Positions 45,882 to 53,786 of a stretch of 64,000 nt of DNA are shown here, piece by piece. A program made the position numbers and the translations under genes. The notes beneath the pieces are model-generated. The model did no database searches, was not told the origin of the DNA, and was given only the letters and a program-made list of their open reading frames with translations. The stretch comes from Phormidium tanganyikae FI6-MK23 (GTDB lineage: Bacteria > Cyanobacteriota > Cyanobacteriia > Leptolyngbyales > Leptolyngbyaceae), in contig JAHHHU010000001.1 of NCBI GenBank assembly GCA_019359175.1, positions 434,001 through 498,000 of the forward strand. The letters run 5' to 3'. Numbering within the stretch: the stretch's first letter is position 1; each line of letters opens with the position of its first letter.

Positions 45882-46067
45882 TTAAGCGTCTTGTCCCTCA
45901 TCAACTTCTGAACGGCCCCGATCGCGGTAAATCGAAGCTCTCAGTTCAGTAAGGGTTTCATCATCAGCAAGCGCGCCAATTTGCTGAAGGAGTGCTGCAT
46001 GGCTGCTTGGCGTTCGGAGCCAGTCATCGATCGCAGATTTAAGAAATCTCCATTGATTTTCGATATT
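45882..46067 (-). pseudogene. C-terminal remnant of a small conserved cyanobacterial protein
   Basis: The frame ending at 45882 reads WRFLKSAIDDWLRTPSSHAA, ALADDETLTELRASIYRDRG and RSEVDEGQDA, an acidic helical tail typical of small (80-100 residue) cyanobacterial hypothetical proteins. Its own N-terminus is missing. Upstream the frame enters a dispersed palindromic repeat (46126-46155) and then the aldo/keto reductase gene. The repeat insertion or a deletion probably removed the start. The function is unknown. Confidence 0.5.
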
Positions 46068-46125
46068 GCGTCCTGGCAAACTTCCTTGGGTGGCTTGGCA
46101 TGCAATCGTTGTTTTAAGATTTACA

Positions 46126-46155
46126 GGTGGCGGGCAAGATGCCCGCTCTACAGTG
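46126..46155. repeat. REP-like palindrome with a GCGGGCA/TGCCCGC stem
   Basis: GCGGGCA (46130-46136) and TGCCCGC (46140-46146) form a 7 bp hairpin with a 3-base loop, flanked by GGTG and TCTACAGT. This is a common dispersed palindromic element in cyanobacteria (translated as ASCPP where read through). It sits between the remnant gene and the aldo/keto reductase stop, and no T-run follows, so it is a repeat more than a terminator. Confidence 0.8.
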
Positions 46156-46170
46156 TCCAACTTAATCTTT

Positions 46171-47130
46171 CTACCGAGCCGCCGTTTGCGGCAAAGCTGG
46201 CTCAAGAATACGATCGATCTCTTGCAGCACATCATCGCTCAAGTTCACCTCAGAAGCTGCCGCATTATCTACCACTTGTTCTGGACGACTCGCACCGATA
46301 ATGGCACTTGTTACACGCTGATCTTTTAGCACCCACGCTAAAGCAAGTTGAGCCATGGATAGATTTAACCGTTGCGCGATCGGCTTTAAATTCTGCACCG
46401 CACTTAAAACACGATCGTTGAGCAAATTACCCATAAAGCCATTCATCTGATCATTGGCAGCGCGGGAGTCTTGAGGAGGAGCTTCACCCGGTTTGTACTT
46501 CCCGGTCAGCACACCTTGCGCGAGCGGCGACCAAACGATCTGACCAATTCCATTTGCCGCACACAACGGAAACACTTCTGCTTCTGGTTTCCGCCACAGC
46601 ATCGAGTACTGAGGCTGACTCGACACAAATTTCGCCACATTCGGCAGATCCAAAGCGGCTTGAATCTGCGATGCGTTCCATTCGCTGAAGCCAATATATC
46701 GAGCTTTCCCTTGCTGCACAACTTCCGTTAAGGCTTGCATAGTTTCTTCTAGCGGAGTGTTCGTATCATAGCGATGGCATTGATATAAATCGACGTAATC
46801 AGTTTTCAAACGTTGGAGGGAAGCATCGATTTGTTTGCGAATCTGTGCTGCTGACAAACCTCGATCGACATCTGACATCGGAAAATAAACCTTGGTCGCC
46901 AGAATGTAAGAAGAGCGATCGATACCTTGCAACACTTCTCCTAGCAATGATTCTGCTGCTCCTCTCGTATACACATTCGCGGTATCGATGAAGTTAATGC
47001 CAACATCAAAAGCTTTATGAACGCAAGCTTCAGCGTTTTGTCTTTCCACGCCTCCACCGTAGGTTAACCAAGACCCTAAAATAATCTCTGAAGCATTAAG
47101 ATCACTGCTTCCCAACTTGCGATATTTCAT
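46171..47130 (-). CDS. Aldo/keto reductase
   Basis: This 319-residue NADPH-dependent oxidoreductase has a TIM-barrel fold. MKYRKLGSSDLNASEIILG (in part) is the typical start. The catalytic tetrad is visible as Asp in INFIDTANVYTRGAAE, Tyr in the same segment, Lys in ILATKVYFPM and His in LYQCHRYDTN. The C-terminal cofactor segment is SAIIGASRPEQVVDNA. It belongs to the YghZ/Kv-beta-like subgroup, which reduces aldehydes and quinone-like carbonyls. Upstream is a divergent alpha/beta hydrolase gene. The stop lies close to the dispersed palindrome. Confidence 0.9.
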   Translation of the reverse strand: MKYRKLGSSDLNASEIILGSWLTYGGGVERQNAEACVHKAFDVGINFIDTANVYTRGAAESLLGEVLQGIDRSSYILATKVYFPMSDVDRGLSAAQIRKQIDASLQRLKTDYVDLYQCHRYDTNTPLEETMQALTEVVQQGKARYIGFSEWNASQIQAALDLPNVAKFVSSQPQYSMLWRKPEAEVFPLCAANGIGQIVWSPLAQGVLTGKYKPGEAPPQDSRAANDQMNGFMGNLLNDRVLSAVQNLKPIAQRLNLSMAQLALAWVLKDQRVTSAIIGASRPEQVVDNAAASEVNLSDDVLQEIDRILEPALPQTAAR

Positions 47131-47246
47131 CTTGATTTCTCCACTTTATGTAATCGAACTATCTTAGAAAGCGACTGATCCACCCTCCTCTACCCAATGG
47201 TTAGAAAGTATGGAACGATTGTAAATAGTCCATTTCCGCATCGACA

Positions 47247-48134
47247 ATGTTTGAAAGCTTTCTACCGCCTGAAGTCGCCCAACTTACCGAAGAAACCTCG
47301 ATCGCATTAGCCAGCCAAATTCGTCAATCGTCGATTGAAACCTCAATCAGTTCAGAAGCGATCGAAACCGCATATGTGCATCAAGGCGAAGGCGGGATTC
47401 CGATTCTTTTACTACACGGTTTTGATAGTTCAGTGTTTGAATTCCGTCGATTGTTACCGAAACTTGCGGCACATCATGACACTTGGATTGTCGATTTACT
47501 CGGATTTGGCTTTACAGATCGACCGATTAACATTCCCTTCAACCCAGAAGCCATCAAAACGCATCTCTATGACTTTTGGAAGGAGAAGATAGCTCAACCT
47601 GTAATCTTAATCGGGGCATCAATGGGAGGAGCCGCTGCGATCGATTTCGTCCTCTCTCACCCCGATGCTGTATCAAAACTCGTCTTACTCGATAGTGCAG
47701 GCTTTGCCGCAGGGCCTGCGATCGGCAAATTTCTCATTCCCCCCTTGGGCTACCTTGCCACCGAATTTCTTAGAAGACCCAACGTGCGGCGCAGTGTCAG
47801 TCTCAAAGCCTACTGTGATCCAAGCTTCGTCACCGAAGACGCGGAACTCTGTGCAGCATTACACCTAAAGCTTTCTCGCTGGAATGAAGCTTTAATTACC
47901 TTCACAAAAAGCGGTGGCTATAACTTCTTGAGCAACAAGATTCAGCAAATCACTTGCTCAACATTAATTCTTTGGGGCGATTCGGATCAAATCTTGGGAA
48001 CGAAGGACGCACAGCGGTTTAGAAATGCGATCGCTAACAGCAAATTAATCTGGATCGAACAATGCGGGCACGTTCCTCATCTCGAAAAACCTGAACTCAC
48101 CGCAAAACATATTCTTGAGTTTTCGAGCCTGTGA
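47247..48134 (+). CDS. Alpha/beta hydrolase
   Basis: This 295-residue soluble hydrolase has an oxyanion motif GGIPILLLHGFDSS, the nucleophile elbow LIGASMGGAAAI with Ser near residue 126, an acidic residue in ILWGDSDQILG, and the catalytic His in EQCGHVPHLEKPE. The fold is that of haloalkane dehalogenase/epoxide hydrolase-like esterases; the reaction cannot be deduced. It has no signal peptide. It is followed 87 bp later by pyrH, probably with a separate promoter. Confidence 0.85.
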   Translation: MFESFLPPEVAQLTEETSIALASQIRQSSIETSISSEAIETAYVHQGEGGIPILLLHGFDSSVFEFRRLLPKLAAHHDTWIVDLLGFGFTDRPINIPFNPEAIKTHLYDFWKEKIAQPVILIGASMGGAAAIDFVLSHPDAVSKLVLLDSAGFAAGPAIGKFLIPPLGYLATEFLRRPNVRRSVSLKAYCDPSFVTEDAELCAALHLKLSRWNEALITFTKSGGYNFLSNKIQQITCSTLILWGDSDQILGTKDAQRFRNAIANSKLIWIEQCGHVPHLEKPELTAKHILEFSSL

Positions 48135-48221
48135 AAAAATTGGGACACGATCGACAAAAGGGTCACAAAATTCCGATCAACTGCTATCTTTAGTTGGAAA
48201 CAACTATCGACAAAAAAATAC

Positions 48222-48950
48222 ATGGGAGTCACGTATCGGCGGATTCTGCTGAAACTTAGCGGCGAAGCTCTAATGGGAGAGCTATCGTATGGGATTGATC
48301 CTGCCGTCGTTCATGGCATTGCCGAAGAAGTGGCAGAACTGGTTAACGAAGGCATTGAAGTTGCGATCGTGGTCGGCGGCGGAAATATTTTTCGGGGAAT
48401 GAAGGGTGCAGCCGCAGGAATGGAACGCGCCACCGCTGACTACATCGGAATGATCGCCACGGTGATGAACGCGATGACACTGCAAGATGCGTTAGAGAAA
48501 ATTGGTGTCCAGACGAGAGTTCAAACCGCGATCTCAATGCAGGAAGTCGCCGAACCATATATCCGCCGCCGCGCGATTCGGCATTTGGAAAAAGGAAGAG
48601 TCGTCGTGTTTGGGGCGGGTTCTGGGAATCCGTTCTTTACGACGGACACGACTGCGGCTTTGAGAGCGGCAGAGATCAATGCAGAAGTGCTGTTTAAAGC
48701 TACAAAGGTAGATGGTGTGTATGATTCTGACCCGATGAAGAATCCAGAGGCGAAACGGTTTAAGAGTTTAACTTACTCGCACGTTTTGACTCAGGATTTG
48801 CAGGTGATGGACAGCACCGCGATCGCATTGTGTAAAGATAACAATATCCCCATTATTGTGTTTGACTTGTCTGTGCGCGGAAATGTGAAGCGGGCAGTCA
48901 CAGGAGAATCTATCGGAACCATTGTCGGAGGTTTTTGTGAAGTTTGCTGA
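48222..48950 (+). CDS. pyrH: UMP kinase PyrH
   Basis: This 242-residue amino-acid-kinase-fold enzyme phosphorylates UMP to UDP. Landmarks are [14 protein letters not shown], the GTP/UMP-binding [20 protein letters not shown] (in part), [20 protein letters not shown] (in part) and [14 protein letters not shown]. The length is typical. It overlaps frr by 14 bp, so the two are translationally coupled, the normal pyrH-frr arrangement. Confidence 0.96.
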   Translation: MGVTYRRILLKLSGEALMGELSYGIDPAVVHGIAEEVAELVNEGIEVAIVVGGGNIFRGMKGAAAGMERATADYIGMIATVMNAMTLQDALEKIGVQTRVQTAISMQEVAEPYIRRRAIRHLEKGRVVVFGAGSGNPFFTTDTTAALRAAEINAEVLFKATKVDGVYDSDPMKNPEAKRFKSLTYSHVLTQDLQVMDSTAIALCKDNNIPIIVFDLSVRGNVKRAVTGESIGTIVGGFCEVC

Positions 48951-49485
48951 TGTTGAAGACCACATGAAAAAGGCGATCGAATCGATTCGCCGAGATTTCA
49001 ATACGATCCGAACGGGTCGCGCGAATGGGAGTCTGCTCGACAAGATTACCGTCGAATATTACGGTTCAGAAACGCCGATTAAACAGTTGGCTAATATTTC
49101 CACGCCGGATTCTTCGACGATTCAAATTCAACCTTACGATCGCAGCAGTATGAATGCGATCGAGAAGGCGATTTCGCTCTCAGATATCGGCTTAACGCCG
49201 AACAATGACGGCTCCTCGATTCGGTTGAACATTCCACCGCTGACCAGCGATCGACGCAAAGAACTTGTCAAACTGGCGGCGAAGTACGCAGAGGCGGGAA
49301 AAGTATCGATTCGCAACATCCGCCGAGATGGAGTCGATTCGGTGAAGAAGCAGGAAAAGGACAAGGAGATTTCTGAAGACCAATCTCGCGATACTCAAGA
49401 CAAGATTCAGAAGTTGACGGACAAATACATCGCTGAAGTCGAAAAGGTTTTGGCGGAGAAAGAAAAGGACATTACGACGGTTTAG
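48937..49485 (+). CDS. frr: Ribosome recycling factor
   Basis: This 182-residue factor splits the post-termination ribosome together with EF-G. The GTG at 48937 is chosen because GGAGG at 48926-48930 is 6 bases upstream; a TTG at 48922 lies over that site and is not credible. Visible motifs are [19 protein letters not shown] (in part), [19 protein letters not shown] (in part) and [20 protein letters not shown] (in part). The length matches bacterial RRF. The start lies inside the end of pyrH. A HIP1-type terminator follows. Confidence 0.95.
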   Translation: MKFADVEDHMKKAIESIRRDFNTIRTGRANGSLLDKITVEYYGSETPIKQLANISTPDSSTIQIQPYDRSSMNAIEKAISLSDIGLTPNNDGSSIRLNIPPLTSDRRKELVKLAAKYAEAGKVSIRNIRRDGVDSVKKQEKDKEISEDQSRDTQDKIQKLTDKYIAEVEKVLAEKEKDITTV

Positions 49486-49506
49486 TTGGGTTTGAATTTG
49501 AAGAAG

Positions 49507-49534
49507 GCGATCGCAGTTGTGCGATCGCTTTTTT
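49507..49534 (+). terminator. Rho-independent terminator built from two HIP1 octamers, after frr
   Basis: GCGATCGCA (49507-49515) pairs with TGCGATCGC (49520-49528) around a GTTG tetraloop and is followed by six T residues. It lies 22 bp after the frr stop codon. Confidence 0.93.
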
Positions 49535-49596
49535 GTTGCAATTTTTATAGCGATCGACGATGCTACATTGAAGCCTGACATTCAAAGATTCAAGGT

Positions 49597-50829
49597 ATGA
49601 GTTTATCGACGCTGATTTTGGTTGCAATGGCAGTGGGGATTGGGTTTGGGGCAGGACTACACGATTTCTTTCCGACCCTGATTGTGCCGCTCGATCGCTA
49701 TTTGCTGGCTCCAGTAGGAACGGCATTTTTGCGGCTGATTCAGTTTGTCGTAGTGCCGATCGTGTTTTCTTCGCTGATTTTGGGCTTAACTCGGATTCAG
49801 AATGCGGCACAAGTTGGGCGCTATGCAGTCAAACTGATTCTAAGTTACTGCTTGACGAGTGGGGTCGCTGTGGCGTTGGGGTTGGTGATGGCGCTCGTAG
49901 TGCAGCCTGGAGTTGGGGTATCGAGTTCGAGCGATGTTCAAATTAGTGCGATCGCTCAACAACAATCCTTAATCGATTGGTTAGTTAGCTTAATTCCAAC
50001 AAACCCGATTGAGGCACTTAGCACAGGTAACTTACTACAAGTCATTTTCTCGGCTGCATTAATTGGTGTTGCGATCCAGCTCATTGGTGAAAAGGCAGCT
50101 AGCTTTCTGAGCTTTATTGAAAGCTGCTATGCGATTAGTGAAAAGGTTTTATCAATCATTCTGTATGTTGCACCGATCGGCGTTTTTGCCTTAGTTAGCT
50201 CAGTGATTGCTACTGAAGGGCTGCAACTGATTGTAAAGCTATTTACCTATGTGTTTTCGCTGTTTATCTCAACATTAATCATGATTGGATTCTATGTTCT
50301 GGTCTTAGCGATACTCAAGGCGAAACCGATCAAGCTGCTTCAGTGTCTTGTCCCAGCAATGTCATTAGCATTCGGAACAGCAAGTTCTAACGCTGCACTT
50401 CCCGTCGTGTTAAAGAATGTTCAGGAAGATTATGGACTACGGGAGGACATTGCTAGCTTTGCGATTCCATTAGGAACTGCATTGAAGCGTGATGGATCAG
50501 CAATTTTGCAGGGCTTTAATGCTTTGTTTATTGCTCAGATGTTTGATATTCCTCTAACGCCTTCATTGTTACTTGCGATCGTACTCAGCACCTTCTTAGT
50601 CTCGTTTAGTACTCCGGGTGTTCCTGGTTCTGGAATTATCATGATGACGACTGTTTTGGCTGCATCTGGCTTACCTGTACAGGGGGTTGCAATTGTTGCG
50701 GGAATCGATCGCTTAACCGATGGTTTCAAGACTGTTCTCAACATTATTGGTAATGTCTCGAATGCTGTGATCTTAAATGCTTGGGAAGATGCGCCGGAGC
50801 CTCAGCAAGATGTCACAGAGGTGATATGA
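49597..50829 (+). CDS. Dicarboxylate/amino-acid:cation symporter (DAACS family)
   Basis: This 410-residue membrane transporter of the GltP/GltT (SLC1-like) family has eight helices plus two re-entrant loops. The serine-rich re-entrant loop appears as FGTASSNAALPVVLKN, and the NMDGT-type motif of helix 7 is changed to LKRDGSAILQGFNALFI (in part). The second hairpin is FSTPGVPGSGIIMMTTVL. It should import glutamate, aspartate or C4-dicarboxylates with sodium or protons. The altered NMDGT motif to KRDGS suggests a divergent cation site. A terminator lies upstream and dispersed repeats downstream. Confidence 0.88.
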   Translation: MSLSTLILVAMAVGIGFGAGLHDFFPTLIVPLDRYLLAPVGTAFLRLIQFVVVPIVFSSLILGLTRIQNAAQVGRYAVKLILSYCLTSGVAVALGLVMALVVQPGVGVSSSSDVQISAIAQQQSLIDWLVSLIPTNPIEALSTGNLLQVIFSAALIGVAIQLIGEKAASFLSFIESCYAISEKVLSIILYVAPIGVFALVSSVIATEGLQLIVKLFTYVFSLFISTLIMIGFYVLVLAILKAKPIKLLQCLVPAMSLAFGTASSNAALPVVLKNVQEDYGLREDIASFAIPLGTALKRDGSAILQGFNALFIAQMFDIPLTPSLLLAIVLSTFLVSFSTPGVPGSGIIMMTTVLAASGLPVQGVAIVAGIDRLTDGFKTVLNIIGNVSNAVILNAWEDAPEPQQDVTEVI

Positions 50830-50884
50830 AGCTGTGTTCCTGCGATCGTCAAATTAACGTCAGTTCGACGGGTTCTCTCGCTCC

Positions 50885-50937
50885 GTTTCAGTCGGCTTCT
50901 GCCCCCTAAATCCCCCAGCATGGGGGATTTAGGGGGC
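50885..50937. repeat. Dispersed palindromic element (CCCCCTAAATCCCCC type), copy 1
   Basis: GCCCCCTAAATCCCCC (50901-50916) pairs perfectly with its complement at 50922-50937 around a 5-base loop. The preceding GTTTCAGTCGGCT (50885-50897) is shared exactly with the copy between atpA and atpC (58592-58604). The element has no coding capacity and resembles a miniature mobile or REP-type element. Confidence 0.85.
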
Positions 50938-51016
50938 TTCCCGAAGTCATAACCGAAGTGAACCACTTCGATCAAACTCATGTCAAATCAACATTTCTCG
51001 ATCGCAGCAATTAAGA

Positions 51017-51262
51017 GCCAAGTCGGTTGAGCGATCGCTTTCCTTGATTGAACAATAAGCCAACTCGGTTGAATAGTAAGCCAACCCGGTTAAACGACGA
51101 GCCAACCCGGTTAAACAATGAGCTAATTCGCTTAAACAATCAGTCAACTCGGTTAAACTCAAACTCAACTAACTTGACCGATCGGCCAACTGAGAAAAAC
51201 AATCGCTCTCCTCGGTTGAGTAGAAGCTTTCCTCAGTTGAACAACAAGTCAACTTGGTAACG
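51017..51262. repeat. Degenerate 21 bp tandem array, about eleven units
   Basis: From about 51017 the sequence divides into 21-base units of the form GCCAACYCGGTTRAACNATNA. The best-preserved units start at 51059, 51080, 51101, 51122 and 51143; units further out are more diverged. The period of seven codons keeps frames open on both strands (heptads like KPTRLNN on the plus strand), but there is no start or gene-like composition. It has the same period as the array before mutL, with a different core. Confidence 0.8.
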
Positions 51263-51274
51263 CGATCGCTTTCC

Positions 51275-51493
51275 TTACCTAGCTCGATATCTTGTCAACA
51301 CACTCATCGATAAACCCGTCCCTGGCATCGGTACGATCGGGCTCCATAACCCAATGTCCGCATACCGCAACGCATGAAGCGTCTGCTTTACTTCGTGAAC
51401 GCCTTCAGACGATCCAATCAAAACGTGCTGCAACTTTTCACCGTCTCGCTCAGACTCGAAACGCTGCAAAAATTCCTGAATATTCATGTTCAT
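51275..51493 (-). CDS. Small conserved hypothetical protein (72 residues)
   Basis: From ATG 51493 (or 51487) the protein is 72 residues: FLQRFESERDGEKLQHVLIG, SSEGVHEVKQTLHALRYADI and GLWSPIVPMPGTGLSMSVLT. It is a soluble alpha/beta-type sequence with no membrane segment. I recognise it as resembling conserved cyanobacterial short proteins but cannot name a family. A GGAG lies 7-10 bases before the start. The leader contains two inverted repeats, one with its base at the start codon, so expression may be controlled by RNA structure. Confidence 0.65.
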   Translation of the reverse strand: MNMNIQEFLQRFESERDGEKLQHVLIGSSEGVHEVKQTLHALRYADIGLWSPIVPMPGTGLSMSVLTRYRAR

Positions 51494-51645
51494 GGGCTTT
51501 TTCTCCAATTTGTTCAGAGGAAGAAAGCCCAAAAACCAAAGCCGCCCCGAACAATAAAAATCGAGGCGGCTACTTGAAATGCTATCATCCTTCGTTAGCC
51601 TCCCGGACTGTGCGATCAGTCTTGGACGGTTAGCTGCTCAGAGTT
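51494..51645 (-). promoter_or_regulatory. Structured 5' leader of the 72-residue gene (candidate cis-regulatory RNA)
   Basis: On the minus strand the leader contains an 11 bp stem with one mismatch (51540-51550 with 51561-51571, AGCCGCC/GGCGGCT core) followed by a T-rich stretch. A second perfect 7 bp stem follows (GGGCTTT/AAAGCCC, plus-strand 51494-51500 and 51524-51530), which places the ribosome-binding site in its loop and the start codon at its base. Further upstream (51590-51640) GGACTG and CAGTC flank a small loop. I could not match it to a named riboswitch. Confidence 0.4.
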
Positions 51646-51942
51646 GGGTGCAATCAACTTTGGGCGGCGACGGTTTTAGTTTTTGGTCAGACTCGCAAAT
51701 ATTGATTTGCTTAACTTGAGAGACTAATCGATTTCGTTTGTGGAGTCAAGCGATCTACGCACCAGTCTGGTGAAAGACATCCTAAAGCCCAACGCTTAGG
51801 ATCTTGCATTGCTAGATGACAAATGAGACACGACGACTCGGTAAGATAGAGGCTGCACTGCTCAACTTCCTCCAATTTAGTAAATGAACCTCGATCTCGC
51901 TTTCATCAACTACACTTGTAGTATCTGTCTGAGGAGAATTTA
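51646..51942. other. Intergenic region between the leader and vapB
   Basis: These 297 bases are moderately AT-rich. GAGGAG at 51931-51936 is the ribosome-binding site of the antitoxin gene. No ORF, RNA gene or strong hairpin was seen. Confidence 0.5.
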
Positions 51943-52179
51943 ATGCTTAAAGTCTTGAAGGCAACCTACCACGATGGGAAATTTGAGCTAGAAGAGCAAC
52001 TAGGTTCGGAGTGGGAAGGTAAAACGGTTGAGATCACGATCAAATCCAATGAGGTTTCGGAAACTGAGCAAGGAAGAAAAGCCAGAGTCGAGCAGTTTCT
52101 TGAAAAATGGAAACAGCATCCAGGAACCGAATTGGCTGAAGACTACAAGTTCGATCGTGACGAGATTTATGACCGCTAA
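51943..52179 (+). CDS. VapB-type antitoxin (AF2212/DUF104-like)
   Basis: This 78-residue protein opens with KVLKATYHDGKFELEEQL and WEGKTVEITIKS, a small beta-barrel/SpoVT-like antitoxin fold of the AF2212-like type. A helical tail follows (FLEKWKQHPGTELAEDYKFD) that ends in RDEIYDR and should wrap the toxin. GAGGAG lies 7 bases before the start. The gene overlaps the PIN toxin start by 11 bp, typical of coupled toxin-antitoxin translation. A decayed second copy of its last 14 codons lies at 53532-53573. Confidence 0.82.
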   Translation: MLKVLKATYHDGKFELEEQLGSEWEGKTVEITIKSNEVSETEQGRKARVEQFLEKWKQHPGTELAEDYKFDRDEIYDR

Positions 52180-52600
52180 AGTTTTTCTAGATACAAACCT
52201 GTGGATCTATTTCTTCACTAAAAAGCCTTACGACAAAGCTCTAGCTGTTGCTGAAGTGATTGCTAACCATTCTGATGATTCTTCGCTTCTTGTAAGTACT
52301 CAAGTTCTAGGCGAGATTTATCACGTCCTGACTCGAAAGACTTCGTACTCGAAACAAGAATGTCAGGTAATGATTCAAGATCTCAATCGAGCATTCTCGC
52401 CTATCGTACCGATCGACACCGCTACGGTTCTCAAAGCACTCGAAATCAACGATCGCTATTCTTTCTCTTACTGGGACAGTCTCATTCTCGCAACGGCGCT
52501 ACTAAATGATTGCGAAACCCTGTACTCAGAAGATATGCATCACAAAATGGTCATTTTTGATCATCTACAGATTAGAAATCCTTTTACCGTTAATCCATAA
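52169..52600 (+). CDS. vapC: VapC-type PIN-domain toxin
   Basis: This 143-residue PIN-domain ribonuclease starts at ATG 52169, within the end of the antitoxin gene. The acidic active-site residues are visible: Asp in KVFLDTNLWIYFF, Glu in TQVLGEIYHVL, Asp in YSFSYWDSLILATALL, and Asp in LYSEDMHHKM. VapC toxins cleave tRNA or rRNA at specific sites; the target is unknown. The C-terminal sequence VIFDHLQIRNPFTVNP recurs in altered form in the remnant at 53588-53641. Confidence 0.9.
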   Translation: MTAKVFLDTNLWIYFFTKKPYDKALAVAEVIANHSDDSSLLVSTQVLGEIYHVLTRKTSYSKQECQVMIQDLNRAFSPIVPIDTATVLKALEINDRYSFSYWDSLILATALLNDCETLYSEDMHHKMVIFDHLQIRNPFTVNP

Positions 52601-52604
52601 GATT

Positions 52605-52632
52605 CCCCTGCCAAAAGTCATTAAGTATTATT
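52605..52632 (+). repeat. 28 bp direct repeat downstream of vapC, copy 1
   Basis: The 28-base sequence containing CTGCCAAAAGTCATTAAG is identical to 53647-53674, which follows the decayed vapC remnant. It marks the 3' boundary shared by the two vapBC copies. The 250 bases that follow, up to the acetyltransferase gene, hold no supported gene. Confidence 0.85.
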
Positions 52633-52878
52633 GCTTTTACATGGTATGCGATTCAACATTGTCGAGTTGGCGTTTGCTTGGACATAAGCATAGAAACGCT
52701 CCACTGATATTGGGCACACGGATTTCTTTCTCGCCTTTGATGTGTGTTTCTATCGGTCTAAGTTGGCGTTTGAGATTGGTCCGAAAAGATAAACGATGAC
52801 TCGATCGAGCAATCTTCAATTAGAAGCATCGATCGCGAGAAATCCGAGGCGTTAATTCAGTAACCTACAAAACGGTAG

Positions 52879-53433
52879 TTATACAGTATCGCTATGCTTC
52901 CATCGCTCTCTAGTGATCTGCCAATCTACCTCGTTCCAACCTCGCTCAACCATCCACGATGAGCCGGGACGGATGGCAACTACCTCTGCTCCGCTCCACT
53001 CTGCCAGTCGAGCAATCCGCAGGTTCGCGCTTACAGTGGAACCGAAAATTGCGTCTAGCCCTAGATCCATGAATCCGAAGTCAAGCAAAGCGCGTCCAAC
53101 CTCGATCGCGTAGGCATAGCGCCCCCAGTAGGTTGGTGCAAGTTCAATACCCAGTTCCATCTTGCCACGATCGCATTCCATTCCTCGCAATCCGCAGCAA
53201 CCGATGAGGGTGTAAGGTTCCTGCCGAGGCACAATAGCAAATTGGTAATTGAGCCGAGGTTGAGCAACAGCCCACGTTTGAAATGTCTCAAACAAATGTG
53301 CTGCGTGTTCAGGATTCGCTGCGTTTGGTTCATAGAATGTTAGGCTGCGCGAGCCGGCTTGATAGTCCAGAAATGAAGAGCGATCGGACTCAATGAAGTC
53401 ACGCAGCAGAAACCTTCTGGTTACAATTTCCAT
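52879..53433 (-). CDS. GNAT family N-acetyltransferase (RimJ/RimL-like)
   Basis: From ATG 53433 the protein is 184 residues; a start at 53454 would add 7. The fold is shown by RRFLLRDFIESDRSSFLDYQ (in part), FAIVPRQEPYTLIGCCGL, MELGIELAPTYWGRYAYAIE (in part; Q/RxxGxA-like coenzyme A loop replaced by TYWGRYAYA), and VSANLRIARLAEWSG. It should acetylate an amine on a small molecule or protein N-terminus. It lies between the intact and decayed vapBC copies, transcribed against them. Confidence 0.82.
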   Translation of the reverse strand: MEIVTRRFLLRDFIESDRSSFLDYQAGSRSLTFYEPNAANPEHAAHLFETFQTWAVAQPRLNYQFAIVPRQEPYTLIGCCGLRGMECDRGKMELGIELAPTYWGRYAYAIEVGRALLDFGFMDLGLDAIFGSTVSANLRIARLAEWSGAEVVAIRPGSSWMVERGWNEVDWQITRERWKHSDTV

Positions 53434-53531
53434 ATCAGCAACCCTAATCCTCAAACTGTATAACTCTCTTTTCTTTAGAAATTATCCATGAATCAGAAAC
53501 GGGTAATTGCCTGCTGTGGTTAGAATCACCT
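53434..53531. other. Short gap between the acetyltransferase gene and the vapBC remnant
   Basis: These 98 bases include the acetyltransferase promoter region and the point where similarity to vapB begins (about 53530). Nothing else is seen. Confidence 0.5.
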
Positions 53532-53641
53532 GAAGATTATAAGTTCGATCGCACTCAACTCTATGATCGCTAAACTCACAGCATACTATGGTCACTTTCG
53601 ATCGCCTTTACATTAGCGATCCTTTTATCGTCAATCAATAA
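53532..53641 (+). pseudogene. Collapsed second vapBC copy
   Basis: 53532-53573 encodes EDYKFDRTQLYDR and a stop, matching the intact antitoxin end EDYKFDRDEIYDR. A toxin-like start overlaps it (ATG 53563, MIAKLT against MTAKVF). After about 20 bases the sequence jumps to VTFDRLYISDPFIVNQ and a stop (53588-53641), matching the intact toxin end VIFDHLQIRNPFTVNP. About 370 bases of the toxin and most of the antitoxin are therefore deleted. The 28 bp downstream repeat (53647-53674) follows as in the intact copy. Confidence 0.85.
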
Positions 53642-53646
53642 AATCC

Positions 53647-53674
53647 CCCTGCCAAAAGTCATTAAGTATTATTA
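53647..53674 (+). repeat. 28 bp direct repeat, copy 2
   Basis: Identical to 52605-52632. Its position 5 bp after the remnant toxin stop mirrors copy 1 and shows that the two loci share an origin extending beyond the genes. Confidence 0.85.
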
Positions 53675-53786
53675 CCTCCACATGATATGATGACTCGTGG
53701 TTCAACATTGCCGGGATCGCTCGAAAATCAACTGATTTCGATCGTTATCATGGCAGTGTAGACCTAACTTTGGAGCCGCGCCTGCT

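Noticed and set aside
51048-51260. 70-codon plus-strand frame with repeated KPTRLNN heptads
   Set aside because: The heptads follow from the 21 bp tandem repeat read in frame. Both strands are open for the same reason, and there is no start context.
51590-51640. Known glutamine (glnA) or downstream-peptide riboswitch
   Set aside because: Some fragments such as GGACGG are suggestive, but the conserved core and pairing order could not be laid out on either strand.
52637-52819. 60-codon minus-strand frame after vapC
   Set aside because: No family resemblance, no ribosome-binding site, and it lies in the tract following the duplicated 28 bp repeat.
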